Program-made: the position numbers and the translations under genes
From: Actinomycetaceae bacterium
Lineage (GTDB): Bacteria > Actinomycetota > Actinomycetes > Actinomycetales > Actinomycetaceae
Direction: 5' to 3'
Length of the DNA: 64,000 nucleotides
NCBI GenBank assembly: GCA_030538185.1
Contig: JAUNUK010000001.1
Span: 1 to 64,000 of the forward strand
Notes under the pieces: model-generated
What the model saw: only the letters and a program-made list of their open reading frames with translations
Told to the model about the DNA's origin: nothing
The model's database searches: none
In this document: positions 52,268 to 62,298 of the stretch, one piece after another
Layout: the number at the start of each line of letters is the position of its first letter
Position numbering within the stretch: position 1 is the first letter of the stretch

Positions 52268-53173
52268 TTATTTCCTTAACTTGATTTGCCGCAACCCATC
52301 ACTGTCAAGAACCCACAACTCTCTAATCGGATTATTAGGGTTATTTGCGTTATACATTTCAAGTTGTCTTTCAACTTTTGCACCTAATTGATGGTCTTCA
52401 ATCTGCACAACAAATACATCTTTAACTACATCATGTTTTCGCGCTTTTTCTACTGTTTCTCTGATACGTAATGCTATAGTCCCATATTTTGCTGTTGTGG
52501 TTTTATGCTCACATACTTCATTACTATGGTTGATCCAAATAAAATCGTTTGTTGATTTACGTGGAATGTTTACACGATCTTTTTGAATCCACTCCACTTC
52601 GTTGCCAAGGGATGTGAATCTTTCTACGAACCGCACTTCGTGAGGTTCGAGTATTTCACCATTGAACTTTACCGGTAATGCATTTTGTCTTTCTAGCCAA
52701 TCGATACCATCATCAACCCTAGATGCCTTCGATCTAGGAAGTGCTTGCGGTGATGACACTACCTTGCCTTGTGACGTTTGCTTCGGTTTCTTATCCTTGT
52801 CTAGGTGTCGCCATTTGAGTTCGGGGCCGATCTCGCCGTGCTCAGACACAATTATCAGCTTCCTATAATCCGGGTCTTTACCCGAACGGTCAGCCACTCC
52901 TTCAATCAACCCAACCTGCTGGTGCGTAGCCTCCAACAGTTCTTTGTCGATCACCCTGAAATCCCCATCTAAAGACTCCCACCGCCGCCAATCATCCGGC
53001 AACGGCTCAACACTGCAATCACAAGTGGGATGAATCGGAAGCAGATCAGCCACCCGGTAATGCTGGGTTGAGGCAATCAGGCACAGAGCAGAGTTCTCAC
53101 GCCCGTTTACCACACGCCTATAAAACTGGACACCCGCGCCCTGGAAAGACCTCCGCGCCGTTTTCGTGGAAAA
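52268..53173 (-). pseudogene. 5'-truncated MuF-like minor capsid protein with CdiA_C-like toxin domain
   Basis: About 301 codons remain. The N-terminal part (FYRRVVNGRENSALCLIAST...LLPIHPTCDCSVEPL, IIVSEHGEIGPELKWRHL) is the C-terminal end of phage MuF/SPP1-gp7-type minor capsid proteins. After a linker, FVERFTSLGNEVEWIQK, NDFIWINHSNEVCEHK and LRIRETVEKARKHDVVKDVF resemble the CdiA_C tRNase-type toxin domain. MuF proteins carrying such toxins are known in actinophages. The 5' end is lost exactly at the last CRISPR repeat of the array. No clear immunity gene follows. Confidence 0.6.
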
Positions 53174-53176
53174 CGG

Positions 53177-56100
53177 GGATGACCCCCGCGTGGGCGGGGA
53201 CGACGTGCTTCGCGCACCTCGAGAGCTGTTGCAGTGCGGATGACCCCCGTGTGTACGGGGACGACATCGTGTGGCCAAGGGTGCCTGCATGGCCAGGAGG
53301 ATGGCCCCCGCGTGGGCGGGGACGACTTCGGCTAGAGACTGGATCCTGGTGCCGAGTGCGGATGACCCCCGCGTGGGCGGGGACGACTCGCGATATAACG
53401 AGTCGTTGACACGGATGCCGGGATGACCCCCGTGTGTACGGGGACGACTCGTATCAACTAAGACATCAAACTTCAAAGATGGGATGACCCCCGTGTGTAC
53501 GGGGACGACCACCGGCGCCCGTGTGAAGCTGGGCGCGTGTGAGGATGACCCCCGTGTGTACGGGGACGACGGCTTACCGTTACTTACCTCTGTGACCTGC
53601 GACGGATGACCCCCGTGTGTACGGGGACGACTTCTTTACCACCCGAGGGAGGAAGATAACCCTCGGATGACCCCCGTGTGTACGGGGACGACTGCCTGGG
53701 CATGTAGGTGCGTGCCCCGCACAGAGGATGACCCCCGTGTGTACGGGGACGACGTCAGTTCTGATTCTGGCACGGTGTAGAGGCGGGGATGACCCCCGTG
53801 TGTACGGGGACGACTTAAAGCCCGACGTACCCACACGATTCATACAAGGATGACCCCCGTGTGTACGGGGACGACGCTTGGCATAGTGTCAATAACGACC
53901 GCGGGGGCGGATGACCCCCGTGTGTACGGGGACGACCGTTCACTAGCGAGACACCTATATCTGACCTGGGGATGACCCCCGTGTGTACGGGGACGACTGA
54001 ACTTAAAGCGAAGGTGAACGCATGAGTGGGGGATGACCCCCGTGTGTACGGGGACGACACCCCCGCCTTTCCTTCGGCGGGTATTTACCAGGGATGACCC
54101 CCGTGTGTACGGGGACGACTGGCCAGCCATGAGGACGTCCATCCTTGCGCGGGGATGACCCCCGTGTGTACGGGGACGACGTCCTTACAGGTCAGCTCGC
54201 AAAGATAGCAGCGGGATGACCCCCGTGTGTACGGGGACGACGAGGGCGGCGCGGAGTTGGCGCGCGCCCACAAGGGATGACCCCCGTGTGTACGGGGACG
54301 ACAGGAAGCCGTCGAGGCTCAAGCAGATCTACCAGGGATGACCCCCGTGTGTACGGGGACGACATGACACAGGCAAGAGCCTTGGCATCCTTGGGAGGAT
54401 GACCCCCGCGTGTGCGGGGACGACCATCGTGGCGGTAAAAGAGAGGCAGATCCCTAGGGATGACCCCCGCGTGTGCGGGGACGACGCGTCCCGCAATTTT
54501 CCGAGATAGGCATATGCGGGATGACCCCCGCGTGTGCGGGGACGACGCGGCCAGGCCCGCGCCATGCATCTAGCGAGAGGGATGACTCCCGCGTGTGCGG
54601 GGACGACGTGGCTTCCAGTAAGCAACCCGACACTCACGGGGGATGACCCCCGCGTGGGCGGGGACGACGATGCAGCAAACGGCGGCGCACAACAATGGCA
54701 AGGATGACCCCCGCGTGGGCGGGGACGACCACCTGCCTTTGGTTTTTCGGAAATCGTAGTGAGGATGACCCCCGCGTGGGCGGGGACGACATTGCCCAAA
54801 CCAGCAAGCACGAACAAAACCCGGGATGACCCCCGCGTGGGCGGGGACGACGAAAGGACACAGCACTAATGAAAACCAGGAAAAGGATGACCCCCGCGTG
54901 GGCGGGGACGACGTGATGGCAAGTTCGGTAACAACAGGGCCTCTGGGATGACCCCCGCGTGTGCGGGGACGACCGCCGCTATCGGTCCGGAAAACGTCGT
55001 CTTGTGGGATGACCCCCGCGTGTGCGGGGACGACGCAGTGCTCCGATGTCTTATAGTGAGCAGACTCGGATGACCCCCGCGTGTGCGGGGACGACTGTCA
55101 GGATGAGAGCGAGGCGTGATGACTGCGTGGATGACCCCCGCGTGTGCGGGGACGACACTCTTTGCCGTCGATAGCGTCTCGGCGTGTGCGGATGACCCCC
55201 GCGTGTGCGGGGACGACTGCATCCAGCCAGGCTTGCAGGTCCCTAATGTCGGATGACCCCCGCGTGTGCGGGGACGACGTGGAGTCTTGCGGAGATTCTG
55301 ACTGTAGCGACGGATGACCCCCGCGTGTGCGGGGACGACCTTTCTGTGAGGCATAGGCGTAGATGCCTACGGGGATGACCCCCGCGTGTGCGGGGACGAC
55401 GTCAAAAGCGGCGCGGGTGATGACGTGTGTCTCGGATGACCCCCGCGTGTGCGGGGACGACTGGCCGCGCCAGGCGTGTCCGTGATGGTGATGGGGATGA
55501 CCCCCGCGTGTGCGGGGACGACGTGAATAACAACGGTGTGACCGCGTCCATGTCGGGATGACCCCCGCGTGTGCGGGGACGACCTCAGCCTGGGTGACTT
55601 TCGCGCCCTTATCGCCGGATGACCCCCGCGTGTGCGGGGACGACCCTCCTTTACTTCTCTCAGCCCGCTTACCGTGAGGATGACCCCCGCGTGTGCGGGG
55701 ACGACAAAATCGAAGAAGGCACCACTATCCAAGAGACCGGATGACCCCCGCGTGTGCGGGGACGACCTAGCGCGTTTTTCGCTAGGGTTGACCCTTCGAG
55801 GATGACCCCCGCGTGTGCGGGGACGACCCGGATACGCCAAGGTTGATACGACGTACACTGGGATGACCCCCGCGTGTGCGGGGACGACGACACCAGCGAA
55901 AACACCAGCCTCCAACGCTGCGGATGACCCCCGCGTGGGCGGGGACGACAAGCCGCCGAGGCCAAAGAGCAAGTACAAGAGCGGATGACCCCCGCGTGGG
56001 CGGGGACGACTGCTTGGCAGTTGATGCCTGGGGGTAGGAGTGGGGATGACCCCCGCGTGGGCGGGGACGACCAGTTGCCCACATCACGCCTATGGGTGGG

Positions 56101-57657
56101 CCTAGGATGACCCCCGCGTGGGCGGGGACGACGTCACTCACTGTTCTGCTCCTTATCCTCAACCGGGATGACCCCCGCGTGGGCGGGGACGACTCTATGG
56201 CAAAGGTCGAAGAGGCCACCGCAGAAGGATGACCCCCGCGTGGGCGGGGACGACTATTGAGGCCGAAGTCAGCTCGGACCGTGAGGCGGATGACCCCCGC
56301 GTGGGCGGGGACGACTGTTGGTACGGACCCGGCGGTGATGGAGGTCGAGGATGACCCCCGCGTGGGCGGGGACGACGACACCCACAGGCTTACTAGCCGG
56401 GGGGTGAGCGGATGACCCCCGCGTGGGCGGGGACGACAACTTCGGCTAAAGCCCGGAGCCACGCGGTGTTGGATGACCCCCGCGTGGGCGGGGACGACGC
56501 CACCTACTGACAGGAGAAACCCTAAGCTACAGGATGACCCCCGCGTGGGCGGGGACGACTACATTTCCTCGCTTGGCCCAGACGCGGCCCCAGGATGACC
56601 CCCGCGTGGGCGGGGACGACCGCTCACCCGCCTAGAAAACACCTCGAAAACAAGGATGACCCCCGCGTGGGCGGGGACGACCGCTACCACCTGGGCGATT
56701 GTGTCTAGCATGGCGGATGACCCCCGCGTGGGCGGGGACGACTCACCATTCCGGGACACACGTGCACTAGCGCCAGGATGACCCCCGCGTGGGCGGGGAC
56801 GACCGATGACGGTGTGAACGTGACTGAGCTGACGTGGGATGACCCCCGCGTGGGCGGGGACGACCACGTCACCGTCCCTGTCCCTAGCGCGGTTGAGGGA
56901 TGACCCCCGCGTGGGCGGGGACGACGGTCTCTTGAATGAGGTCGCCTATATCGTCGAAGGATGACCCCCGCGTGGGCGGGGACGACGAGATTTCCTATGT
57001 CATGCCCGCCACCTAGCGCGGATGACCCCCGCGTGGGCGGGGACGACGGGTCAAGATCTTCTACCGCTGCCACGGCACGGGGATGACCCCCGCGTGGGCG
57101 GGGACGACGTCGCGCCATACTGCGACAACTGCGCCGTGCGCGGATGACCCCCGCGTGGGCGGGGACGACGTGTCGATACCGGGATGCGCGGCCAGCATGA
57201 CCGGATGACCCCCGCGTGGGCGGGGACGACGGTTTTGCTGTACTACTCATGGCTACGCCCCCAGGATGACCCCCGCGTGGGCGGGGACGACCGCGTAACT
57301 CAACATTATGCGGGGTGTAAATGAGGATGACCCCCGCGTGGGCGGGGACGACGCGTTATTTCCTTTGCAGTGCCACGCAGCACGAGGATGACCCCCGCGT
57401 GGGCGGGGACGACGATTGTGGGCGGTGTGCGCATCAATCCGGCCTGGGATGACCCCCGCGTGGGCGGGGACGACACGCCCGCGACTTTACCCCGGACCTG
57501 GAAGGCAGGATGACCCCCGCGTGGGCGGGGACGACGCTGGGTCTGCGTGCCACGCCAGACCACAAGAAGGATGACCCCCGCGTGGGCGGGGACGACACAT
57601 GAAAGCCTTGGAAGTCACGCAAGACGCAAGGATGACCCCCGCGTGGGCGGGGACGAC
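53177..57657 (-). CRISPR. Type I-E CRISPR array, 74 repeats
   Basis: Repeats of 28 nt recur with a constant 61-nt period from 53177 to 57657, giving 74 repeats and 73 spacers of 33 nt. On the minus strand (the crRNA sense) each repeat has a CCCCGC...GCGGGG hairpin and ends in GTCATCC. Three variants occur: A (loop CCAC), B (loop ACAC), C (stem CCCCGT/ACGGGG, loop ACAC). From the cas2 side the blocks are A x29 (55922-57630 starts), B x16 (54946-55861), A x5 (54641-54885), B x4 (54397-54580), C x16 (53421-54336), then a mixed A/A/C/A tail (53360, 53299, 53238, 53177). Degenerate repeats (53299, 54580) lie toward the far side, so the cas2 side is the leader end. Confidence 0.97.
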
Positions 57658-57675
57658 ACTTCTTTATCTGGTAGT

Positions 57676-57957
57676 TTACCTGCGTTCGCGAGCCATTAGG
57701 ATGAGTCCATCAAAATCGACAGGTGCCCAGCGGTCCACACCGGCTGTGCGAATAGCCCAGCCTTGTTCGTTGCCTGCTGGCTCAACCATGATTGCTTGCC
57801 CTTCCCGAATTCCTGATTCTAACGTTGACCATATGGCATCGCGTATCCTTCTGCGTAACTGACCCACGTATACACCGGCTGAAACTTCTACCATCCAACG
57901 GGTCAGATGTCCTCGAAGCCCTTCGTCAGCAGCCTTAAGCACTATAACCGTGGTCAT
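57676..57957 (-). CDS. cas2: Cas2 (type I-E)
   Basis: A 93-residue Cas2e with the family core LTRWMVEVSAGVYVGQLRRRIRDAIW. It bridges two Cas1 dimers in the spacer-integration complex. ATG at 57957 overlaps the cas1 stop (ATGA). The stop lies only 18 bp from the first CRISPR repeat, so leader functions must overlap the cas2 coding region or be very short. Confidence 0.9.
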   Translation of the reverse strand: MTTVIVLKAADEGLRGHLTRWMVEVSAGVYVGQLRRRIRDAIWSTLESGIREGQAIMVEPAGNEQGWAIRTAGVDRWAPVDFDGLILMARERR

Positions 57958-58973
57958 AGCGATTCCTCGGACACTCCAGCGACATCCGGCCCTGAGACGG
58001 CAAGGAAACCATGGCGTCTCAATTCCAAAAAGTCCTGATTTGTGGACCAATCAACCCCGCTGTCAACCCCACCGTCCTCGTCCCACAAAACATTGGATGC
58101 GTCAGAATGCTGTGCGTCTTCAAATGAGGCTTCATCACCATCAGCCCCTTCGGATAGAAGTCCCACAACATCCTTCACAACCTGCTTCATGAAATGGCCA
58201 TCCTTGAAGCGTTGGCGCATGCCATAGCGTGCGTCTGATTCGTCTATCTGTCCGGCAGCAGCCAAAGTGAAAGCCAGTGGGATTGAGTAGTCTGCTTTAT
58301 AGAGGTCAGCGATGTCGTGCACAAACGACAAAGCGCCCCCGCTGTGGACAAACCCCAGCGATGGCACTGCCCCAACCCCCACAATGGCGGCGTGGCAGGC
58401 AGCGTATAAACAAGAGTGCGCCGCAGACAACAGTCGGTTTACCGGATCGCCCTCGGCAAAAGCGTCGCCAGCTTTGTAACGACGCCCCTGCCACGGGATC
58501 CCTGTCTCCCTCGAAAAATCGGCATAAACCTTGCGAATACGGGCACCCTCCCGCCCTCGTAGCTGCTGCATGGAGCACTGAGAGACGTCCTCGCCGGGAA
58601 ACCGCATCTGGTACATGCGCCGTGCGACACCCACGCGAAGCGTTTCGTGTGAAACTAAACGTGCTTGCTTGACTGCCAAGCCCGAACTGCGGGAGGTTCC
58701 CAGGCCAGAGGCATACATGCGAACGCCATGTTCGCCGACCCAACAAACGGAGGTGCCCGAATCGGCCAGAAGTCGCACGGCCCCATGCGTGATACGTGTT
58801 CCGGGGCCCAACATGATTGCTCCGACATAAGCGGCAGGCAACCTGACGGTGCGTTCTTTATTGATGAAAACGACAGCGTTGTCAGCACGGTCTATGTGAC
58901 ACATTTCCACATAGACCGTGCTGATGCGGTCTGATACCCGGTGCAGGCTGTGTGGATTGGCTAACCACCACAT
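57954..58973 (-). CDS. cas1: Cas1 (type I-E integrase)
   Basis: A 339-residue Cas1e. The start WWLANPHSLHRVSDRISTVY and VRLLADSGTSVCWVGEHGVRMYASGLG are characteristic. A metal-binding His lies in FVHSGGALSFVHDIADLYK, with the acidic Asp of DIADLYKAD. It integrates spacers at the leader end with Cas2. A 17-bp perfect inverted repeat lies in its N-terminal coding region. It ends in a long acidic C-terminal tail. Confidence 0.93.
   Translation of the reverse strand: MWWLANPHSLHRVSDRISTVYVEMCHIDRADNAVVFINKERTVRLPAAYVGAIMLGPGTRITHGAVRLLADSGTSVCWVGEHGVRMYASGLGTSRSSGLAVKQARLVSHETLRVGVARRMYQMRFPGEDVSQCSMQQLRGREGARIRKVYADFSRETGIPWQGRRYKAGDAFAEGDPVNRLLSAAHSCLYAACHAAIVGVGAVPSLGFVHSGGALSFVHDIADLYKADYSIPLAFTLAAAGQIDESDARYGMRQRFKDGHFMKQVVKDVVGLLSEGADGDEASFEDAQHSDASNVLWDEDGGVDSGVDWSTNQDFLELRRHGFLAVSGPDVAGVSEESL
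58882..58924 (-). repeat. 17-bp perfect inverted repeat inside cas1
   Basis: Arms at 58882-58898 and 58908-58924 are perfect reverse complements around the 9-nt loop ACACATTTC. They encode the ISTVYVEMCHIDRADNA segment. The arms would form a strong hairpin in the cas mRNA and could affect downstream cas1/cas2 translation. Confidence 0.9.
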
Positions 58974-58980
58974 TGCATAC

Positions 58981-59751
58981 TCACGGGTTTGCGATTGTCA
59001 ACAGGCCGTTGCCGTAGGCTTTGCCTCGGCCTATGCCCTGCAACAAGGTCTGCTTGAACAGTTCCACATCGGTGACTTGCAAGATTCCCTCGTATGTCGC
59101 TTGGTTTAGGGACACGGGCTGTTGATGCTGGCTGCCTTCCTTTTTCGGGTATTTGTAGAATTGCAGGTGAGTGCGTCCCGTGATTTTTACCTTCGCGTCC
59201 TCACGGGGGCCCACGGTGAAACCCCACTGCTGGTTGTCAGCTGCCGCACGGTCTAAGAACCATTCCATTTGGTGGGTTACGGTCCTGTGTCCCACGGTTA
59301 TTCTTCCCCGAGGGCGGTCCAGTATTTTCTGCTGCTCTTGGGTCGGATTCTCTAGGGTGCGGACACTGGATACCGGATTGGCTGTTACCTTGAATGAGAA
59401 CTGCCGGCCCAGGGTAACGGCCCCAAATAGCCTGGAATAGTCAGCTATACGGGCTTTTCCTGCCTCGGTGTCCGGCCATCCGCAAGCCTCGATCAGTGCG
59501 GACCATGAGGGTTCGAACTTGGTGAGGACCAACAGGTTTGCCCGATATATGGGCTTGGCATCGGCGTATGCGGGGTCATCGTTGCCGACGGTTTCCCATC
59601 GCCACAGGACTTGCCGATTGTTTGGGTCATGAGGAACTGGCTGTTCAGGTGATGCCCCCATGAGGTGCGCGTGAACACGTTGCGGGTTTTGCAACAGGGG
59701 GCCTGTGGCTTTTCGCATCGGGTTCAAAGGGATTGATGACAAATAGACCAT
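58981..59751 (-). CDS. cas6e: Cas6e pre-crRNA endonuclease
   Basis: A 256-residue Cas6e. The C-terminal Gly-rich loop GIGRGKAYGNGLLTI is characteristic, and an N-terminal VHAHLMGA carries the likely active-site His. It cuts the repeat hairpin and stays bound. Start overlaps the cas5e stop by one base. Confidence 0.9.
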   Translation of the reverse strand: MVYLSSIPLNPMRKATGPLLQNPQRVHAHLMGASPEQPVPHDPNNRQVLWRWETVGNDDPAYADAKPIYRANLLVLTKFEPSWSALIEACGWPDTEAGKARIADYSRLFGAVTLGRQFSFKVTANPVSSVRTLENPTQEQQKILDRPRGRITVGHRTVTHQMEWFLDRAAADNQQWGFTVGPREDAKVKITGRTHLQFYKYPKKEGSQHQQPVSLNQATYEGILQVTDVELFKQTLLQGIGRGKAYGNGLLTIANP

Positions 59752-60575
59752 TAGCCGACCTCCAGTAAATCGAAGGGATCGTGTTCGGGCCTTGTCTGTT
59801 CCTCGATCAGAGCCTCAGGGACCGGAGCGTTGACCCAGTAGTGGACAACTCTGCGGGTACCGAATGATCGCTTTCGGGGATCAAAACTGGTAGGCAGGTC
59901 ATTCCTGGTGTCGATAGTTGCGTCCTTGGGTGAGTCCAGGCTTGTTCCTTCAGCATCAACTGTGACTGCCAAAGAAATAGAGGTGTCTGTGATTTTTTGG
60001 TATCTCTGTGGCTTGCCCTGCCATGGAACGTGAGCGACGACTTCTTCAGGTGTGCCCGGCCACAGGGTGTTGTTGTTTTCACCGTGGGGCAGTAGGAATG
60101 GTTGGGTCGGTGGGCAGGATCGTCTGCCCAATGCCAGCGGATACCCGGGATGAGTTACCGCATGAGCCAGTGCCTTGAGAAGTTCGAGATCATCTAAGCC
60201 AATAACTGCCACAAAACAGGCGTCTTGTAGGTAGAAGCGTTCTGTTAGATGGGTGAATTTCTTGGGGCTAGTGGGCAGTTGGCGACCTGATTTGTTGCGC
60301 TCAGATTTCGGTAAGGGGCTTCCATCCAAGGTACTGACAGTGTGATAGTCCCGAAGTAGAGTGCCTGCTTGGTCTGTACGAACTGCCAGGCACATGCCTA
60401 GAAGGTCTTCAATAGGGTCTTGCCGCCGTCTGCCTTGGGCTGCTGCAAGTAAGCCTGCGATGCCAGATTTTGTTGGAATACCATCTGTGTCGCGTCGGTT
60501 AAATTCGCTTGCAGAACCCCAGGATTGCAGTGGTGCGGCAAGCCGTAACACTAAACAATGGGGGGTGTTGTTCAT
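59751..60575 (-). CDS. cas5e: Cas5e Cascade subunit
   Basis: A 274-residue Cas5e. The N-terminus CLVLRLAAPLQSWGSASEFNRRDTDGIPTKSG is diagnostic, with PLQSWG and RDT. Cas5e caps the 5' handle of crRNA in Cascade. It overlaps cas7e by 4 nt. Confidence 0.93.
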   Translation of the reverse strand: MNNTPHCLVLRLAAPLQSWGSASEFNRRDTDGIPTKSGIAGLLAAAQGRRRQDPIEDLLGMCLAVRTDQAGTLLRDYHTVSTLDGSPLPKSERNKSGRQLPTSPKKFTHLTERFYLQDACFVAVIGLDDLELLKALAHAVTHPGYPLALGRRSCPPTQPFLLPHGENNNTLWPGTPEEVVAHVPWQGKPQRYQKITDTSISLAVTVDAEGTSLDSPKDATIDTRNDLPTSFDPRKRSFGTRRVVHYWVNAPVPEALIEEQTRPEHDPFDLLEVG

Positions 60576-61714
60576 TGGTCTAGGCCTTCAAGTGTTTGGC
60601 GAACCTGGGACAGTAAATCTTCCATAGGTACTGATTGGCCTAGGCTGTCTTCCACAGCTTCTTTGACCTTCTTGTCCTCGAGGGTACGGTAACTTGCAAC
60701 TGTTAACACTGGAGTGTCCCCCCAACGTTCACATTCTTCCGTGTAGGTATTAGCCAGTTCTTCCACAGAGGCTGCCTCGTAGCCTTTTTGGAGATTCTTT
60801 GGCACGGGCTTTTCGAAAGCGCTGACCAGGTTTACAGGCTGGTCTTGACGAACGGTCACCAAAACCAGTGCCGGACGGGTTCTGGGTGCGAAAGAATTGG
60901 CAAACCCAGACGGCATTGACAAGGTGAAAGCGCGAATGAAGGCCTCAACCCCTCTAACTGCAGTTGTGCGGTCTTGATCTAGGTTCTCAACCAATTGCTC
61001 CAAACCAAGGGAAGCGAAACGGTACAGGGTTGCAGAATTGAATTCCGTCACCCCGATCATGCCCGCCCCGGTTTCATCATCGGATTCTTGAACAATGTCG
61101 TCCACGGCCGTGTAATAGTCGGTCAAAATCTCTGCCTCATGTGTGGAAATGGCGTGGGCTACCTGTACAGAGGCATCAACATTGAGATCTGCCAAGTCAG
61201 CAACCATGCGCCCAAACAAGGCAACATCCAATGAATGCCCAGAACTGAAGGCCTTCCTGGGGTCAGCCAGTTTAATGACTTCTTGCGGATCAGTGTCTTG
61301 TGCGACCTGGTCGCTATTGAGGAGCTCGACGATTTTGTCAGCAAAACGTGCTAGCTGTCCAGTGCCAAAGAATAGGAGGTAGGAAGAATCGTCTCCTTTT
61401 CTTCCAGCTTTAATTTCGAGGGCGGGCAAGAATGCGGACCCAATTTTATGGGCTTCCTCAGTTGAGACGCCCCTATCTTCCAATGCCTCGGTTAACAATT
61501 CAGGAAGCCGCTTTGTGCGTCTTCCAGCGTTGCCACCTTCTTCTGTGGGAGCAAAAGCAAGGCGTGTCGCCCGCTTCCATGACTGCGAAGACACGCGTAA
61601 ACGGTTTGCGCCACCGTAGATTGCCTGTTTCGGTGCTCCTGTGTCATCACGGTTGATGTTTGAAGGGGGTAGCGTCTGGAGAATGTGGACGTCGATATAG
61701 GTGTTATTTTTCAT
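60572..61714 (-). CDS. cas7e: Cas7e Cascade backbone subunit
   Basis: A 380-residue Cas7e (CasC/Cse4). The start VHILQTLPPSNINRDDTGAPKQAIYGG and SSQSWKRATR are typical. Six copies form the crRNA-binding spine. Overlaps cse2 by 4 nt. Confidence 0.93.
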   Translation of the reverse strand: MKNNTYIDVHILQTLPPSNINRDDTGAPKQAIYGGANRLRVSSQSWKRATRLAFAPTEEGGNAGRRTKRLPELLTEALEDRGVSTEEAHKIGSAFLPALEIKAGRKGDDSSYLLFFGTGQLARFADKIVELLNSDQVAQDTDPQEVIKLADPRKAFSSGHSLDVALFGRMVADLADLNVDASVQVAHAISTHEAEILTDYYTAVDDIVQESDDETGAGMIGVTEFNSATLYRFASLGLEQLVENLDQDRTTAVRGVEAFIRAFTLSMPSGFANSFAPRTRPALVLVTVRQDQPVNLVSAFEKPVPKNLQKGYEAASVEELANTYTEECERWGDTPVLTVASYRTLEDKKVKEAVEDSLGQSVPMEDLLSQVRQTLEGLDQ

Positions 61715-62298
61715 TTTGCTGTCTCTGCTTTCTCAGTTTTGTTTTGGGTTGATTTGCCGTAATACTGCCCCGCCCACCGTCGCTTTACGCTGGCAATTCG
61801 TAAAGGGTCTTGCCAGTCTTTTAGGTCACGGAACAAAAGGTCATAATTCAGGGGGAGTTCAAGTTTTGCTGCTTTCAGCTGCTTAATTAGTCCTTGAAGG
61901 TGTAGAACCATGCGGGTAACATCAGTGTTTGTAACTGCACGCATAAACCGTTTATCAAGGGCTTCTTTACTGAACTTGTCATTGTCTCTAAGCTTTCTAA
62001 GAGCCGTGGCTATGCTTACGCCAGGCGCTTCTTCCACGTCCCCCCTGTGCACCTTGTATGAAGCACTTTGTTGATGGATAGCGAAGAGGACCATGGTCAG
62101 ATGTTCTGCGCGGAGCTTACGTGTCAGGAAACCGGATTCCTGAAGTTCCCTATAAAACGGCCACATTTCTGGCACCTCGCCAGGCTCCTTGGATATTCCG
62201 CGGCGAAACGCGGATAAGACTGCCGTGTGTTCGGAGAGGTCTTTATTGAACAGTTGCCAAAAAGGTCTGTTATCAGATGTTGTTTCCTGGTCAGTCAT
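61711..62298 (-). CDS. cse2: Cse2 (CasB) Cascade subunit
   Basis: A 195-residue Cse2 homologue, helical and basic, which stabilises the R-loop. The internal motif RGISKEPGEVPEMWPFYRE and VSIATALRKLRDNDKF are typical. ATG at 62298 has AAGGAG 6 nt upstream; the longer frame from 62349 lies within cas8e. It overlaps cas8e by 8 nt. Confidence 0.85.
   Translation of the reverse strand: MTDQETTSDNRPFWQLFNKDLSEHTAVLSAFRRGISKEPGEVPEMWPFYRELQESGFLTRKLRAEHLTMVLFAIHQQSASYKVHRGDVEEAPGVSIATALRKLRDNDKFSKEALDKRFMRAVTNTDVTRMVLHLQGLIKQLKAAKLELPLNYDLLFRDLKDWQDPLRIASVKRRWAGQYYGKSTQNKTEKAETAK

Noticed and set aside
53512..57622. Long open frames on the minus strand through the CRISPR array, rich in SSPxTRGSS and RPRTRGGHP
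   Set aside because: They are read-through of repeats that lack stop codons. They follow the repeat period, have no ribosome sites and do not resemble real proteins.
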